NCBI GenBank assembly: GCA_022818135.1
Contig: JAFMSR010000015.1
Span: 4,691,999 to 4,755,998 of the forward strand
Origin: Saxidomus purpurata
Lineage: Eukaryota; Mollusca; Bivalvia; Venerida; Veneridae
DNA length: 64,000 bases
Direction of reading: 5' to 3'
Part shown: in pieces, positions 45,683 to 57,515 of the stretch
How the letters are laid out: the number at the start of each line of letters is the position of its first letter
Numbering within the stretch: position 1 is the first letter of the stretch
The notes under the pieces: model-generated
What the model saw: only the letters and a program-made list of their open reading frames with translations
Told to the model about the DNA's origin: nothing
Database searches by the model: none
Translations under genes and position numbers: made by a program

Positions 45683-46555
45683 TTTTGCTGTCTGTATGGT
45701 ATTTAACATAGCAAACTTGAAGATATTATACATAAAGGTAAAATATTATACATGTATAACATGTTGGTAAACTATTTAAATAAGAATACTTACATATATT
45801 CAATTGATTATATTTTACGTAAATAATTATGAGCGTTTTAAACATTTAAATTTGTACATTCACAACCCAAATCATGCATTTCGCTCCTGACAGCATACTT
45901 TGAATCAGCAACGGGTACTGATGAGTCTGAACACAATATGGTCACATTCGATGCAGTATGTCATATTTTTCCTTCTGAGAAGACGCCCGTTACAATTCCA
46001 GATTTAAAAGAAAATTCGATTTGGTGTTAGTAATGGACCTTTAATGCAAAAAGTGAACTTAGTATACACATGTAACTGTAACTTAGTGTATGTGTTTAGA
46101 TAATTAAAACATAAATCGTCTTTTTTATTCTATTAAGTCTTGTTATTATTTACTATGATCATTGATCGTTTTCATACTTTACGAAGAGTAACAGTTATAG
46201 ATCGTCTTCAAAAGGAGGTAGAAAAATCAAAAGCAACATAGTAGGTGGTTCGGATTTTATTACATTTGACTTCAAAAATACTTGTTCGTAATATATTTTA
46301 GTTCGATATATAAACATCGCATATAAGGAACTTCTTCTATATATAGATATAAGGAACTCCAGATATAAGGAACATATTTGATAGGTCCCGATGAGTTCGT
46401 TATAAGCGGAGGTAACTGTATTTTCATATCTTACAATACACTTCAAATCATGTTTCGGAAGTTCTATATCTAACCTTTGATGTAAACTCATGTAACTCGT
46501 GAATTCTATATGCTCAACATACATGGCCAATTATAGTACGTATGTAGTCGTTGTA

Positions 46556-46700
46556 TGATGCGACCCGACTAGCAACTGAGGATACAGGCTATTTTATTAC
46601 TGATGAAGGGTCATAGGTTTGAGCCTAGCTGCCAATCTCTTTATTTGAGAAAGTTGGAAGTTTGTTGTTGTTTGGAGTATGACGGATGGTTAAGTATACA
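46556..46700 (+). mobile_element. SINE family 1 member, plus strand
   Basis: GAAGGGTCATAGGTTTGAGC (degenerate B-box), CTCTTTATTTGAGAAAGTTG and GTATGACGGATGG align with the SINE at 39283. 3' part lost. Confidence 0.65.
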
Positions 46701-46782
46701 TGTACTGTAAATAACTGAAATAATGTTGAATCGGATGTCACTCATCGTCCAATTTTATTACAGTTCACTGTAACTCCTAAAG

Positions 46783-47036
46783 TTCTGTTTCATCCAAAAG
46801 CGCAACCGGATGCTCCAGAGTAGGAACAAGTCCCGGACGATATACTATCCGAAACCAGCACGTTATTCAAATGTTCCGGTGAAATCGGCGACCCAAAAGG
46901 ATACATCGACGTGGAAAGTAACTTAGACGGAAGCTATTCTCTTCTTCTCACAACAAAATCAACACACGACTCAAACGAAGTCGGACTTACAATTCAGTTC
47001 ACAGATGAAAAGACAAAATGTGGATACCGCCGTTGA
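46783..47036 (+). pseudogene. Membrane Sushi/Ig gene: further Ig-like exon, interrupted
   Basis: Taking the acceptor CCTAAAG at 46782 keeps phase 1 and reads VLFHPKAQPDAPE, a TAG, then EQVPDDILSETSTLFKCSGE and GDPKGYIDVESNLDGSYSLL, ending KTKCGYRR before TGA. Two Cys at Ig-like spacing, but Trp is not obvious. An alternative acceptor at 46763 would be phase 0. No donor found at the end. Confidence 0.6.
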
Positions 47037-47184
47037 CCACAAACTTATGTTGAGATTCATTATATTCTTTGTAGATATTTACATAGATGGTTACTATGGC
47101 TGGATACCGGAAGGACATTCTGCATCTATGATCCTAAAAGTCAAAGGACTTACATACATTGTGTACATACATGTTTTGCAATCT

Positions 47185-47522
47185 TTAACCCGGTTTAACG
47201 TCAAAAAGTATACCGAGCGTAATCAATGCTGGAAACCATGCGACGATTACGTCGTTAAAATGACGTCATTTGTGCTATGTGTTCTGATGACGTTTCCCGC
47301 GATTTTTGATATTTTATAGAAACAAACTCAATAAAAGTAGAGTTTTAACCATAAAATAAACAGAAAAATTGTTGGTATCGGTGTAATATCACGTTAATTT
47401 CACTCGTGAACACCAAAAGTTGTTATTTTCACTCGTGGCTGATACAAAACAATTTTTCTGTTTATTTTAGCATTTCCAGCATTAATTACGCTCGGTATAC
47501 TTTTTGACGTTAATCCGGGTTA
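47185..47522. mobile_element. 338-bp MITE with ~48-bp TIRs
   Basis: Terminal repeats TAACCCGG.TTAACGTCAAA then AAGTATACCGAGCGTAAT.AATGCTGGAAA pair with few mismatches; an inner inverted pair (AAACAGAAAAATTGTT) also exists. The target duplication is unclear. Relatives at 7672 and 56690. Confidence 0.88.
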
Positions 47523-48699
47523 TCACTTTTATTTCACTGAGAAAACGCTATAAGTATAGGTTATAGGTCTATATTACAGGAATAAACAAATTTATTGCGA
47601 GGGAGCGTTAGCGAACCGATGCAATAAGTTTTTTTATTCCTGTAATATGGACCTATAACCGGCTTACAGTTTTCCCATCTACAGACAATATTTGTATTGA
47701 AACATATAGAGATTAAGGGCGGAGCTTAGCTCTGTGATGTCACAGTCTCACTTATTGGAAAAATAAGTGAAATAATTATTTTCATATTGGAGATATTGAG
47801 TCAATATGGAGAATACAATTAGCTTTTTTGAATGAAATAGGGGCATTTGATTGGATTGGAAAGTAGGGCAAACTGTAATTCACTGGAAAACATAAAATAA
47901 AACGTGATCTTACACCGACACCAATAATTATCCTCTATACATTTAATACGAAATGAAATATTTGCAGAATTCACGCCACATGTACACCCGTAAACTTGCA
48001 AATGTAATAGTACAAAATTGAACATCAGCAAATTAATGGAACTATGAAATTCGTATTTTATATTGCATAATATATAATTTGACAAACTAGAAATAACACT
48101 TTTGGACTTTGAAGACATAAGTTTTTCAAACTTCTTTTAGTTCGGCCAGTTTAAAGTATTTGTTTCTTATATCATGGTATTTATAGGACATACTAATAGA
48201 AAGTGATATTTCGCTTTTTAATATTTTCATACTGTACGATACACAGATTCTATCTTCTCTTGGGATTCCAGCTTCTATGATGAGGTTCTGAATCTCGTTA
48301 GGGCACTTCTGTGTTTGCTATCACTTAATAGGCCTACTTCTAAATATTTTTCCATTTCAAATTCATATTTAAAAATACAGTAAGATTGTAAACATAACAT
48401 AACATATATTTTATTCGGCATTAAATTGTACATGCATATTTATAGCCGAAATATATACTAAACATATTATGCAAAGTGCCAGTCATGATAAAGTGTGTCC
48501 AATTAACAGAGAAGTATATCATGTTATAACAAAATAATGTTGTTATTCATTACACACATTTCTGTAACCATTAGTCTGGAAAAAATCATAAAATATACAC
48601 TTGCATTAGGTATAAAGATAAATTCACAATAATGATTTTGGCATTAACAGAAAAGCTATGCTCTTTCATGAAATGCACAATACAGGTATTTTGACAGGT
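47523..48699. other. Intergenic; one hairpin, otherwise nothing recognised
   Basis: Apart from the palindrome at 47559-47660, no gene or element was recognised. Minus-strand open frame 47819-48118 has no domain. Confidence 0.5.
47559..47660. repeat. 102-bp hairpin, 28-bp arms
   Basis: GGTTATAGGTCTATATTACA pairs with TGTAATATGGACCTATAACC (one mismatch in 28). The loop contains GGGAGCGTTAGCGAACC, reminiscent of GGGAGCGAGCGGTAAC near 18836. Confidence 0.88.
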
Positions 48700-49230
48700 T
48701 ATGTAGTATTTTCGTATTAGTATTCGACATAAGCGTTTCAAATTTTGTATTGTTGGCCATCTGCAAAAATATGGTTTAAAAAATTTCCTACGCAGGTGAC
48801 GTTAATTCTGTTTTGTTCTAACCATAAGTTTGACATGCCTATCTCATTTAAAATCGCTTTAACCTTATATGCCCAATTTTTATTATTGTATGAGTTATCA
48901 TTGTCTGCATCATCCTTGAACATATTATAAGTTCGCTTTAAAATGCAGTTATCACTCAGTTTTAGTAGTTAGAGCCAATATTTTACGATAGTTATTTTAC
49001 GGTGTATTTTCATAGGATGTACATTGTATTCCTAGTTCGCCATATAAACCATCTAAATTTGTTGATTTCCTTACACTGAGTATTTTTCTAAGAAATTTAC
49101 AGTGAATTGACTCCATGTTTTTTCCTTCGTCGTGACCAAACACTTCAGCCCCGTAATCTAATATTGGTCCTACTAAACTATCAAACAATTTACCTTCAAG
49201 TTTCAATTTTCTACATTGAATGGTTAACAA
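48700..49230 (-). pseudogene. Non-LTR retrotransposon C-terminal fragment, minus strand
   Basis: Minus strand reads KLFDSLVGPILDYGAEVFGH, then ESIHCKFLRKILSVRKSTNL and LDGLYGELG, followed after frame breaks by NNKNWAYKVKAILNEIGMSN and LWLEQN. These are typical of the region after the reverse transcriptase in mollusc non-LTR elements. Truncated 5' at about 49230, where it meets the next element head to head. Confidence 0.75.
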
Positions 49231-52140
49231 AAAGCTTAACCAAAATTCTGACTTAAGAAGGGGCTTAACTTTGACAAAATGCAATGGTGATGGCATATGG
49301 GAATTCAATAATAGCATTTTAAGTAATGAAAACTACATCACGTATATCGAAGAATTTTGGTTGTATTGGTCAGGTGAAAAAGACAAATTTTCATAACTTA
49401 GGGAATGGTGGGACATGACTAAACACAACATAAAACTACTAACCATCGAATATTGCTCTATAGAAAATAAAGGGAAAAAGGATATTAAACAATTAGAAAA
49501 GAAACTTCATGAACTAAAACAAAAAAGTAGCACTACAGAGTATATCTCTGAAATAAATTAACTGGTCAAATAGAGCGTTACTATGATGAATTAACTGAAG
49601 CAGCTAGAATAAGGTCAAAGGCGAAATATATTGAGGAAAACGAAAAGTCGTCTGCTTACTTTTTTAACCTAGAAAAAAGAAAAGCGAAAGAAAAAATATG
49701 GTCGAAAATCTTGGCTTTTAAAGCAGGGATATCAAATATATTACATGAACAAAGGAAATTTTACGAAAAGTTGTTTAAATCGGAAGGTATTGATTTCCAG
49801 TGTGCCGAAGTTTTATTGTCAGAAGTAAATAACAAACTAACAGACACAGAATCGTCGAATTTAGAATCATATATATCTATGACTGAATTAGAAAAGTTAG
49901 TCTTCGATTTCAAGAAGTCGAAATCTCCAGGTATATATATTAGACGGTATATCAGCAGAGTTTTATCAAACATTTTGGCACTTAATCATTTATGATTTCT
50001 CAGAGGTAGTCCAAGAAATTCTTCAATGTAATACACTATGTAAGTCGCAATATAAAGGAATAATAACTCTTCTTTATAACAATGGCGAAAGAGAAAACTT
50101 AAAAAACTGGAGACCTATCACACTTTTGAATGTGGACTATAAAATTATTGCTAAATGTCTTTCAAATCGAATGAAACCACTGTTGCCTGGTATTATTCAC
50201 TCCGATCAAAAAGGCTATGTAAAAGGGCCAAATATTAACGAGTCAAATCGACTTTTTCAAGATGTGATAGAGTGTTCGGATATAGAAAACATAGACGGTT
50301 TAATAATATTTTTGGATCAAACAAAAGCATTTGACAGATGTGAATGGGATTGGATCAAGCTATGTTTAAAGCGATTTGGTTTCGGCACAAATTTCATTGG
50401 TTGGGTTGACATGTTGCTAAAGCATTCATTTTTAACAATTCAAACAAATGGTTTTTTCTCTGATTTTTTCTCCGTTAGCAGATCTATAAAACAAGGATGT
50501 CCAATTGCACCTCTGCTGTATATAATGCAGGCTGAACCAATGGCGTGTAAAATAAGACAAAACGAAAATGTTAAAGGAATTAATTTACCACCTATAAATG
50601 AAATCTCTTTACAGGCATGAATTAATCAATATGCTGACGATACTCTACTATTTGCAGAAAATGAAAGTTCGCTTCCACATATTTTTCGAGATCTGAACTT
50701 GTACGAAAAAGCCTCAGGTGCCAAACGTAATAAAGAAAAAACGAAGGGATTATTCATCGGGAAAAGTAAAAATGTAAAACCGACATTTAATGAAATAGGA
50801 TGGACTAAAGACTATGTAAAAACCCTTGGTATATGTCACGGATATAATCTTGAAAATGATAAGTATTGGAGAAACAGAATCAACAAATTTAAATCTTGCC
50901 TCCAAGTTTGGAAATCACGGAATCTCTCAATTACTGGCAAGATTATTGTCGTAAAAACAATCATTTACTCTGCGATAAATTTTGAAATTGAAACAAAAAG
51001 CATAAACGATTAATTCTGCAAAGAAATTGATGATTTAGTTTTGAGTTTTATCTGGAATGGAAAAAGGTCTCTAGTTTCTGCTGAAAATATGAAAAAAAAT
51101 AGAGATAGAGGCGGATTTAATCTTTACAAAGTATCGGACATTGTCTCAGCTCATAGAATCAAAATGTTGTCTAAAATAATTCAAGAAGATGTACAAATAT
51201 GGAATGTAATTGGAAAACATGCGCTCAAAACAACTGATTCAGAATTTAATCAAAACTATCTTTTATGTACCTTTTCTAGTCTTGAAAGAGTAACATTGAG
51301 GAGAACAATATCGGATTTTTATACTGAAGCTCTTAATTGTTGGAACATTTTTGTAAAGTCTTTTAAACCAAAGTCTAAACAGGAAGTCTTATCTTCGAGT
51401 CTCTTTGGTAATCACGCCATACGTTACAGACGCAAACCGTTAATTTTTAAACCGTTTCTATTAAGCAACATTACACAAGTCAGAGACATTTGGGACGAAC
51501 AATCCGGAAGTTTCATAAATGAAAACATTCTGTTAGCTAAATTACGGGTCGAGCAAACTGGTACAGATTGGTTGATTTTAAAAGAAAGCATCCCTCAAGA
51601 ATATATCAGAACATTACGAGATCAACAGAATAGACAGTCAACAGGTCGAATGCATATTTCTTATACACGCTCTTTGACGCTTCGCATAAAATTATAAAAC
51701 CAGATAGCCTTCGTATTAAGCAGATCATTTTACAGTTACTATCAGAATGCAGTTTAAAAACATCAACAACAGAAGAAAAATGGTCAATAAAACTGAACAT
51801 AAATAATACTTTCTGCTGGAATAAAACCTGGTTAAATGTACATTCAGCACACTGTTCAATGAAAGCTCAAGAATTTCAGTGGAAAATAATTCACAATGTA
51901 GTAAATACAGAGCACAAATTAAATTTAATGAATTTATCTGATGGTATATGTAACCTATGTAAAGTAGAGAGAGAAACAGTATGTCACTTGTTCGCGGAAT
52001 GCAGGGAAATAACACCTTTCTGGGCTTTAACAGTTTCTTTAATTACAAATCTAACAAAACTGCATAACGAAAAAGAAATACAGTTAACTTCAGTAAAAAA
52101 ATGTTTGGAGTATATAGCCACAGTCTATACACAATTATAA
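49230..52140 (+). pseudogene. L1/Tx1-like non-LTR retrotransposon ORF2, 5'-truncated and interrupted
   Basis: Plus strand. Post-endonuclease linker (KCNGDGIWEFNNSIL, RSKAKYIEENEKSSAYFFNL), then reverse transcriptase: NWRPITLLNVDYKIIAKCLS, DQTKAFDR near 50320, IKQGCPIAPLLY, and the catalytic YADDTLLF near 50630. The C-terminal part reaches 52140 with a Cys/His knuckle CNLCKVERETVCHLFAEC near 51950. Disabled by TGA at about 50618, TAA at about 51011, and frame changes before 50053 and near 51700. NWRPITLLNVDYKI is diagnostic of the Tx1/L1 side of non-LTR elements. The endonuclease domain is missing. Confidence 0.88.
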
Positions 52141-53099
52141 ACACACTTGTTTTTGAAACAAAATGGCATATTTGGAAATGATACGAAATTTTCAGTTCAA
52201 AGTGTGTCAAAAAGGAAACATATAAATTTCTTAAAGCTTAATATCAAGCAAATTTTTAATTTCCACGGCCGGTGTACACCATATAAAAACGCTACGAATG
52301 AGATGTGGTAACTAATCTTTCGGTATATGTATGTGTTATATCTTAACCACAAATCTGCTCTTAATTTTCATTTTTCTCAAGGGTTCACGGTTATAATGTG
52401 GTGACAAAAAATGAAGCAAACACTTATTTGTAAAGAATCAGTCATTACTCTTGTTGTTTTTTTTTTTTTCGGTTTCGAAACAAGGATATGATGCATTTTT
52501 AGTTTCTTACTTGTGTTTGGTATTTTTGCCCTTTTGTTAACATTTTCAAATACTGTTCTTATTTTTTCTTGTCAAATTGACCGAAAAAATGCTTTAATAA
52601 CAACGATAAAACTGCATGCAATACCTTCTGTTCTTGTAATGTATGAAATGTGTGCAGTACAGATGTCACATTTTGCAAAGAATTAACTATTTTTATATAC
52701 GCCTTAATGTATGAACTTATACTATAATATAAATATAAGATACACTCTTAGTAAAAATTACATGTTTTTTTAATATAAGATTTATGAAACACACAGTTGT
52801 GGTGCCGTACATGTGATTGTATTATAATACATGAACATGCTTTCTGATATTTTTCGTTGTGAACAATTCCTTTTCAGGGACGTAGTTTATAAAAAGAAAC
52901 TGTTAATGTAGTCTTTTTGAAAGCCACAGAGCTTGTTTGTACTGTTTTTATTGTATCTAAATAAATGGGGTTACCCAAAGGGGGCCTCAAATTTAAAAAA
53001 AAAAAACTGTCTGAAGACAAGTAAATGTATGAGTTGGTTCATTGAAGCACGGCAGAGATATGATCTAGCAAACTCTGATGAACATCTAAATAAGCCGGT
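52141..53099. other. AT-rich, no gene seen
   Basis: Possible 3' tail of the Tx1-like element followed by unremarkable sequence with a T run near 52458. Confidence 0.5.
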
Positions 53100-53605
53100 G
53101 AAACGGAAAAAATGGAAATAACTTGTTAACAGAACAGTAAATAAATATTGGTTAGACGAAATATTGAAGCAAGCTAAGTCATCTAGCACATTGAAATGTC
53201 TGAGCTGTAGTGAAATCAAGCACAGTAAAGCTCACCCACTGTTACAGATACCACCTTTTTCCGTGTAAGACGCAAAGATAATTCTGGTGAAATTAAAATT
53301 CCTGTGTGGAGTGTATATTCTTCGATCGAAAAGAGTGGCATTTAATCAGAATAAAATGTACGATACATGCAAATTCTGTAACAATGCATCGGAGACCCTA
53401 GAACACTTAACCTTGAACTGTTGTATACTGTCTGTCACTCGTGAACCTATCATCAGTGATCTTAAGAGTGAGCTTTCCAAATTTGGATGTAATGCATGGG
53501 AAGATATTAATGATGTAGAAAAGATTAAGATTGTAATAGACTGTACCCATATCTCTCATAAAGGGGGTTTTAATCAGCTTCAATATGTAGAGTTTCAGTG
53601 TAGAC
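53100..53605 (+). pseudogene. Non-LTR retrotransposon C-terminal fragment, plus strand
   Basis: NKYWLDEILKQAKSSSTLKC, a stop near 53266, then LCGVYILRSKRVAFNQNK and the zinc knuckle CKFCNNASETLEHLTLNC. This resembles the C-terminal domain of mollusc non-LTR elements but is not the same family as the Tx1-like element. 5' and 3' truncated. Confidence 0.75.
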
Positions 53606-53614
53606 GATTATTAT

Positions 53615-53960
53615 TATACCCCCGAACACGAAGTGTAAGGGGGTACACTGGATTCAGCTTGTCCGTCCGTCTGTCTCAAGATGAAATCTTGTGGACATTA
53701 AATCTCTAAACCCCTGGTCAGAATTTAATGATAGTTTACAGACGTGTGAAGTACAATCCCTAGTTTGCATGGTCTATGTTTCGCGTCACTAGGTCAAAGG
53801 GGTTTAAAATAGTAAAATTTGTGGAGGCTAAATCTCAAAGTACTGTGCCTTAGGTTGTGCATGTCCAATAATAAAAGCATCAAATATTACATATATTTTA
53901 TATACTGTTTCAGTGGGGTGTTAGGGGATATTCATCCCCTTCAGTGATAGTTTAATCTGC
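53615..53960. mobile_element. Fragment of a CCCCCGAA-type repeat
   Basis: Starts ATACCCCCGAACACGAAGTG and contains GTCCGTCCGTCTGTCTC, like the left end of 32999-33882. No matching right end found; the downstream boundary is approximate. Confidence 0.6.
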
Positions 53961-54599
53961 ATAACGTAAGGTACAGACATCTCAAAATAATTAATAATAT
54001 AAAATATCTGAACTTTCAAGATAGCACAAGACTGCATCATCCGGGCATATTAACTGAACGTCAGTGTTTTCGGTGTGCGATTACTCTTTTGTAAAAAGTA
54101 TTCTTTGAAACAATACGGTTGGTGAAGGGATTTACTATTATATTCTATACTCAGTTGCAATAGAAAATTTGCACTTTTTAAAATATATCTAATTTGATAA
54201 AGGTATCGGTCTCGAACACTACATTTATACACTATTAACTGTCGATTGAATGTGATGTCAATGCACATGAAATTGAGCATACATTGCTCAAAATTTTGAT
54301 TTATATAAAATCAACAAAAAGCTAAGTGCACACTTTCTTTTGCAACAGAGTATATGTATTTGTTCTGACGTGAGAAGATTCACGGTTTGTCTATAAAGGC
54401 GGTGAAGATAATGAGAAACAGATATAGATAGCATATTTTACGCCTAAGATAAACAACAACTGAGATACTAATCCACCAACAATTTTTGACAGTGACGTCA
54501 TTTTGTCAACAAACTATAAATAAGCATGGTATATCCCAAAACGAATGTATACTTATGACAGATAGAAATGTGTCCCTATCAATTGAGATGTTCAAAGTA
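53961..54599. other. Intergenic, nothing recognised
   Basis: No coding or repeat signal identified. Confidence 0.45.
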
Positions 54600-54665
54600 A
54601 GGTATGGCCCAGTGGATGTGCTGTCTGTTTGACACGCAGGCGATGCTAGTTCGAAACTTGTGGTC
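54600..54665 (+). mobile_element. tRNA-like SINE head, plus strand
   Basis: ATGGCCCAGTGGATGTGCTG (A-box-like) and GCTAGTTCGAAACTTG (B-box-like). Faces the opposed head at 55125-55205. Confidence 0.55.
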
Positions 54666-55124
54666 GGCGAGATATATTTATGTTTTCTTTTTTGGGGGCA
54701 AAATTTATATAGTTGGAAAGGCCTGTTAACATTTGCTTTCTTTTTTGGGGGAACAATTGTTTTAAAAAGTTTTTGTTTTTGTTTTTCTGTTCTATTTTTT
54801 TATCAATCATTTATTTTATTATATAATACAGCAAATGTTCATGCAACATGTGTCTGTATCAGCGTCAGTCAACATGTGTCTGTCTCACTGTCACTGTCAG
54901 CTGTGTCTGTCTCACTGTACGGTGGCACACGAATACAGTTGTACCCATGCGCTTCCATCACTGAATCCAGTCTGTATCTTGGGAGTGGTCTGTTCGCCTT
55001 GCAGAGATGTAGAAGTTCGGCCTTGAGCATATTGTCTCTGTATTGTACGCTGTTGCGCTGGAGCCAGGCCTTTATATCTGTCTTGTTGTTGGCAATTGAA
55101 AAAAAAATACCGTGCAAGGAAAAG

Positions 55125-55205
55125 GTTCCGCTGGCAGGTTTCGAACTAGGTACCTTTCGGTTACTACCACAGCGCCTTGATCCTCTGGGCTACGTATTCA
55201 TGCAG
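55125..55205 (-). mobile_element. tRNA-like SINE head, minus strand
   Basis: Minus strand: GTAGCCCAGAGGATCAAGGC (A-box-like) and CTAGTTCGAAACCTGCC (B-box-like). The plus-strand open frame of 54660-55232 runs across it and is judged non-coding. Confidence 0.6.
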
Positions 55206-56349
55206 GCTATATGTAAGAAAACGGGCTCATAATCTAAATCTATAAAGGTAAATATTGGAAACGTAAACACAATTGAAAAGTGTAAACACAATATGACGTC
55301 ACTGTCAGGTATCCCTGGTGGATTAGTAGCATCTTTGCTGTAAACATCCTTGACAAGTTACATCAACTATTTTTATGCATTAGTTGTTCTTGAACTGAAA
55401 ACTGGACCAAGCACAATTAATATTTGTTTTATATGATTTTTTTTTATTATATTCACTTCATAACGCTTTAAACAATTATCAAGTTACAACAAAACTTACC
55501 TATCGTCAGTGGTATACCGAGTGCTGCATCCGTTCAATTTATATGATAATAATAATTGACACTCCACACAAAAGAAGTCGGTAACGTGTGCAGTTGTCAA
55601 CAGTACTCTGCGAATGCAAAATACAAGGGTACAAATCTTGTTTGTTTGTAGACGCCTGTTTTATCAAATTTTAAGAAAATTAAATGAACAGTAAAAACGT
55701 AATCATGCCAAAAGATGAACTATACAGCTGTTACAAATCAGACATTAATGCATATAATTTTCACTGATATTTAAGCCATTATATTCTGATAAGGTCGTCC
55801 TCAGCATGGGCGAGTCTAATTATAAACTCATTTACTCTGTCCTGTTAGATATAGTGAAATGCTTGTATTTTCTATAAATCATGAAAATCAGTGTCATTTC
55901 AAACATTAAAACTGCGTTACACAAACACGTAAATATCAGACATACAATGTACCAGAATGAAAATGGGTGCAATAGATAATCCGACTATGTTTCAGTTACA
56001 AGACATTGCGTCACGAGTATCATCAATAGCAGAGCAAAACGCTAGAATTGCCACTTTTAGACGATCGTAAATGGTCAAAGCTAGTATTAACAAATTGAAT
56101 TCAATTGAACCCAGTCTTACTTCCGGTTGCTTTTGCAACCGTACCTCATCGAACCTGTTCTTTAAACCTTTGTTTTGTCATGAAAACAAAATTAATTCGC
56201 TATTATACAGGTTCACAATATTGATTAGCTGCACGCACCATACTCCATACCCTCTTCATTCTATTGCATATTTGGCATTTTTGTATTTTTCATTTTGGGG
56301 AGAAAAGTGCACGTGCCTACAGTGCCTATAGGAAGCTACGCCCCTACGG
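55206..56349. other. Intergenic, nothing recognised
   Basis: AT-rich, with no domain in any frame and no recognised element. Confidence 0.5.
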
Positions 56350-57322
56350 CGTTATTTTGTCACCGGGCAAACTGTATTTTTGCGTGACGTCAGTCAGTTT
56401 TCATTTAATTAGCTCTGTCAAGCGTTAGAGTACAAAACATAAAATACCACTTAAAAGACAAAGCTTTCTTTGTATTATGGGTAAGTGTTGTATCCTGTAG
56501 ATACAAACTCCACTTCGACAAACGTAATGGTTGCAACTATTATACTTAAAACACTTGAGTAAGCTTTTTCATATTATAACACAAACGTATAGTGCTTAAC
56601 AGTCAAATTTCTATAGTATGTTTAGGTCTACACACACACACACATGTATGTTATGTTTTTCGGTGGTTTATCGAAATGTAACGATGGATTGTTGCGTAAT
56701 CATTGCTGGAAACCATACGATGTAAAATCAACATAGATAATGTTGGCTTTGGTGTAATATCACATAAATTCCACTCGTGAAGACATAAAGCTGTTAGATC
56801 TTTTTTCACTTGTGTCTGCGCCCACTCGTGAAAATATCGTTTTTGGTACCTACTTGGTCAAATGTTATCGTGATAATACACAGACACCAATAATAATCCT
56901 TTATATATTTAAACAAAATTATCAACCTTCAGTCAAGGATCGTGTCGATCTATATTTTAGGCCTATTTGGTCACTCATGTCTGAAATTTTATTATATACC
57001 TACAAATATTCTGTCAAAAATACAGCCTTTATTCAACCATCAAATACGGCCTGACAGAAAAAAATCCGTATTGTATGTACGTGCAATACAAACAATGCCA
57101 TCATTATTTGTAAGAGTGCAATCAATTAGCCCTGAAACACACATGACGTTAATAACGTCGCTTTTGACTGGGTCCTTACTACTTGTTTATAATATTATGA
57201 TGACGTCAATAAAATAACGTCGCACACAACGCATATTTCTCGCCAAAAAGAGTTTTTCTTCAATTTTATACTTGAAATTAGCTTATTCGCGCAGACAAAA
57301 GTGTCAAAAGGTATATAATAAA

Positions 57323-57467
57323 AGGGTTACTAGTATAGTAATGTGATTCGTAAGCCGGATTGGCTCTCATCGAGGTCGGATCACACTCGTGCTACGCACT
57401 CGTGAGATCCGACACACGACTCGAGCGAATCCGGCATCCTGGATCACGTTACTATACTAATAACCCT
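57323..57467. repeat. 145-bp near-complete palindrome
   Basis: AGGGTTACTAGTATAGTAAT pairs with the complement of GTTACTATACTAATAACCCT, and the inner parts (GCCGGATT/AATCCGGC; GTCGGATCACACTCGTG with its complement-like partner) also pair. It lies inside a roughly 480-bp stretch absent from duplication block 1. Confidence 0.85.
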
Positions 57468-57515
57468 ATTGTATTAAACATATGCTTTCTAACAAATACA
57501 ATGCCGTCTGCTTAA

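Larger units (their letters stand above)
44185..46782. other. Repeat-filled intron of the Sushi/Ig pseudogene
   Basis: Holds the inverted 145-bp-core element (44777-45682) and a SINE (46556-46700). GGATATAAGGAACAATATTT near 44647 and GATATAAGGAAC repeats near 46320-46380 may be the two ends of a larger TIR element, but the pairing is weak. Confidence 0.6.

Noticed and set aside
44620..46440. TIR transposon suggested by repeated ATATAAGGAAC at both ends
   Set aside because: The terminal pairing is weak and no target duplication was found; kept only as a note in the intron entry.
54660..55232. 190-codon plus-strand frame with hydrophobic N-terminal half, considered as a membrane protein
   Set aside because: It spans two opposed tRNA-like heads and a T-rich tract; the Phe/Leu composition reflects T runs, and the end is antisense SINE.
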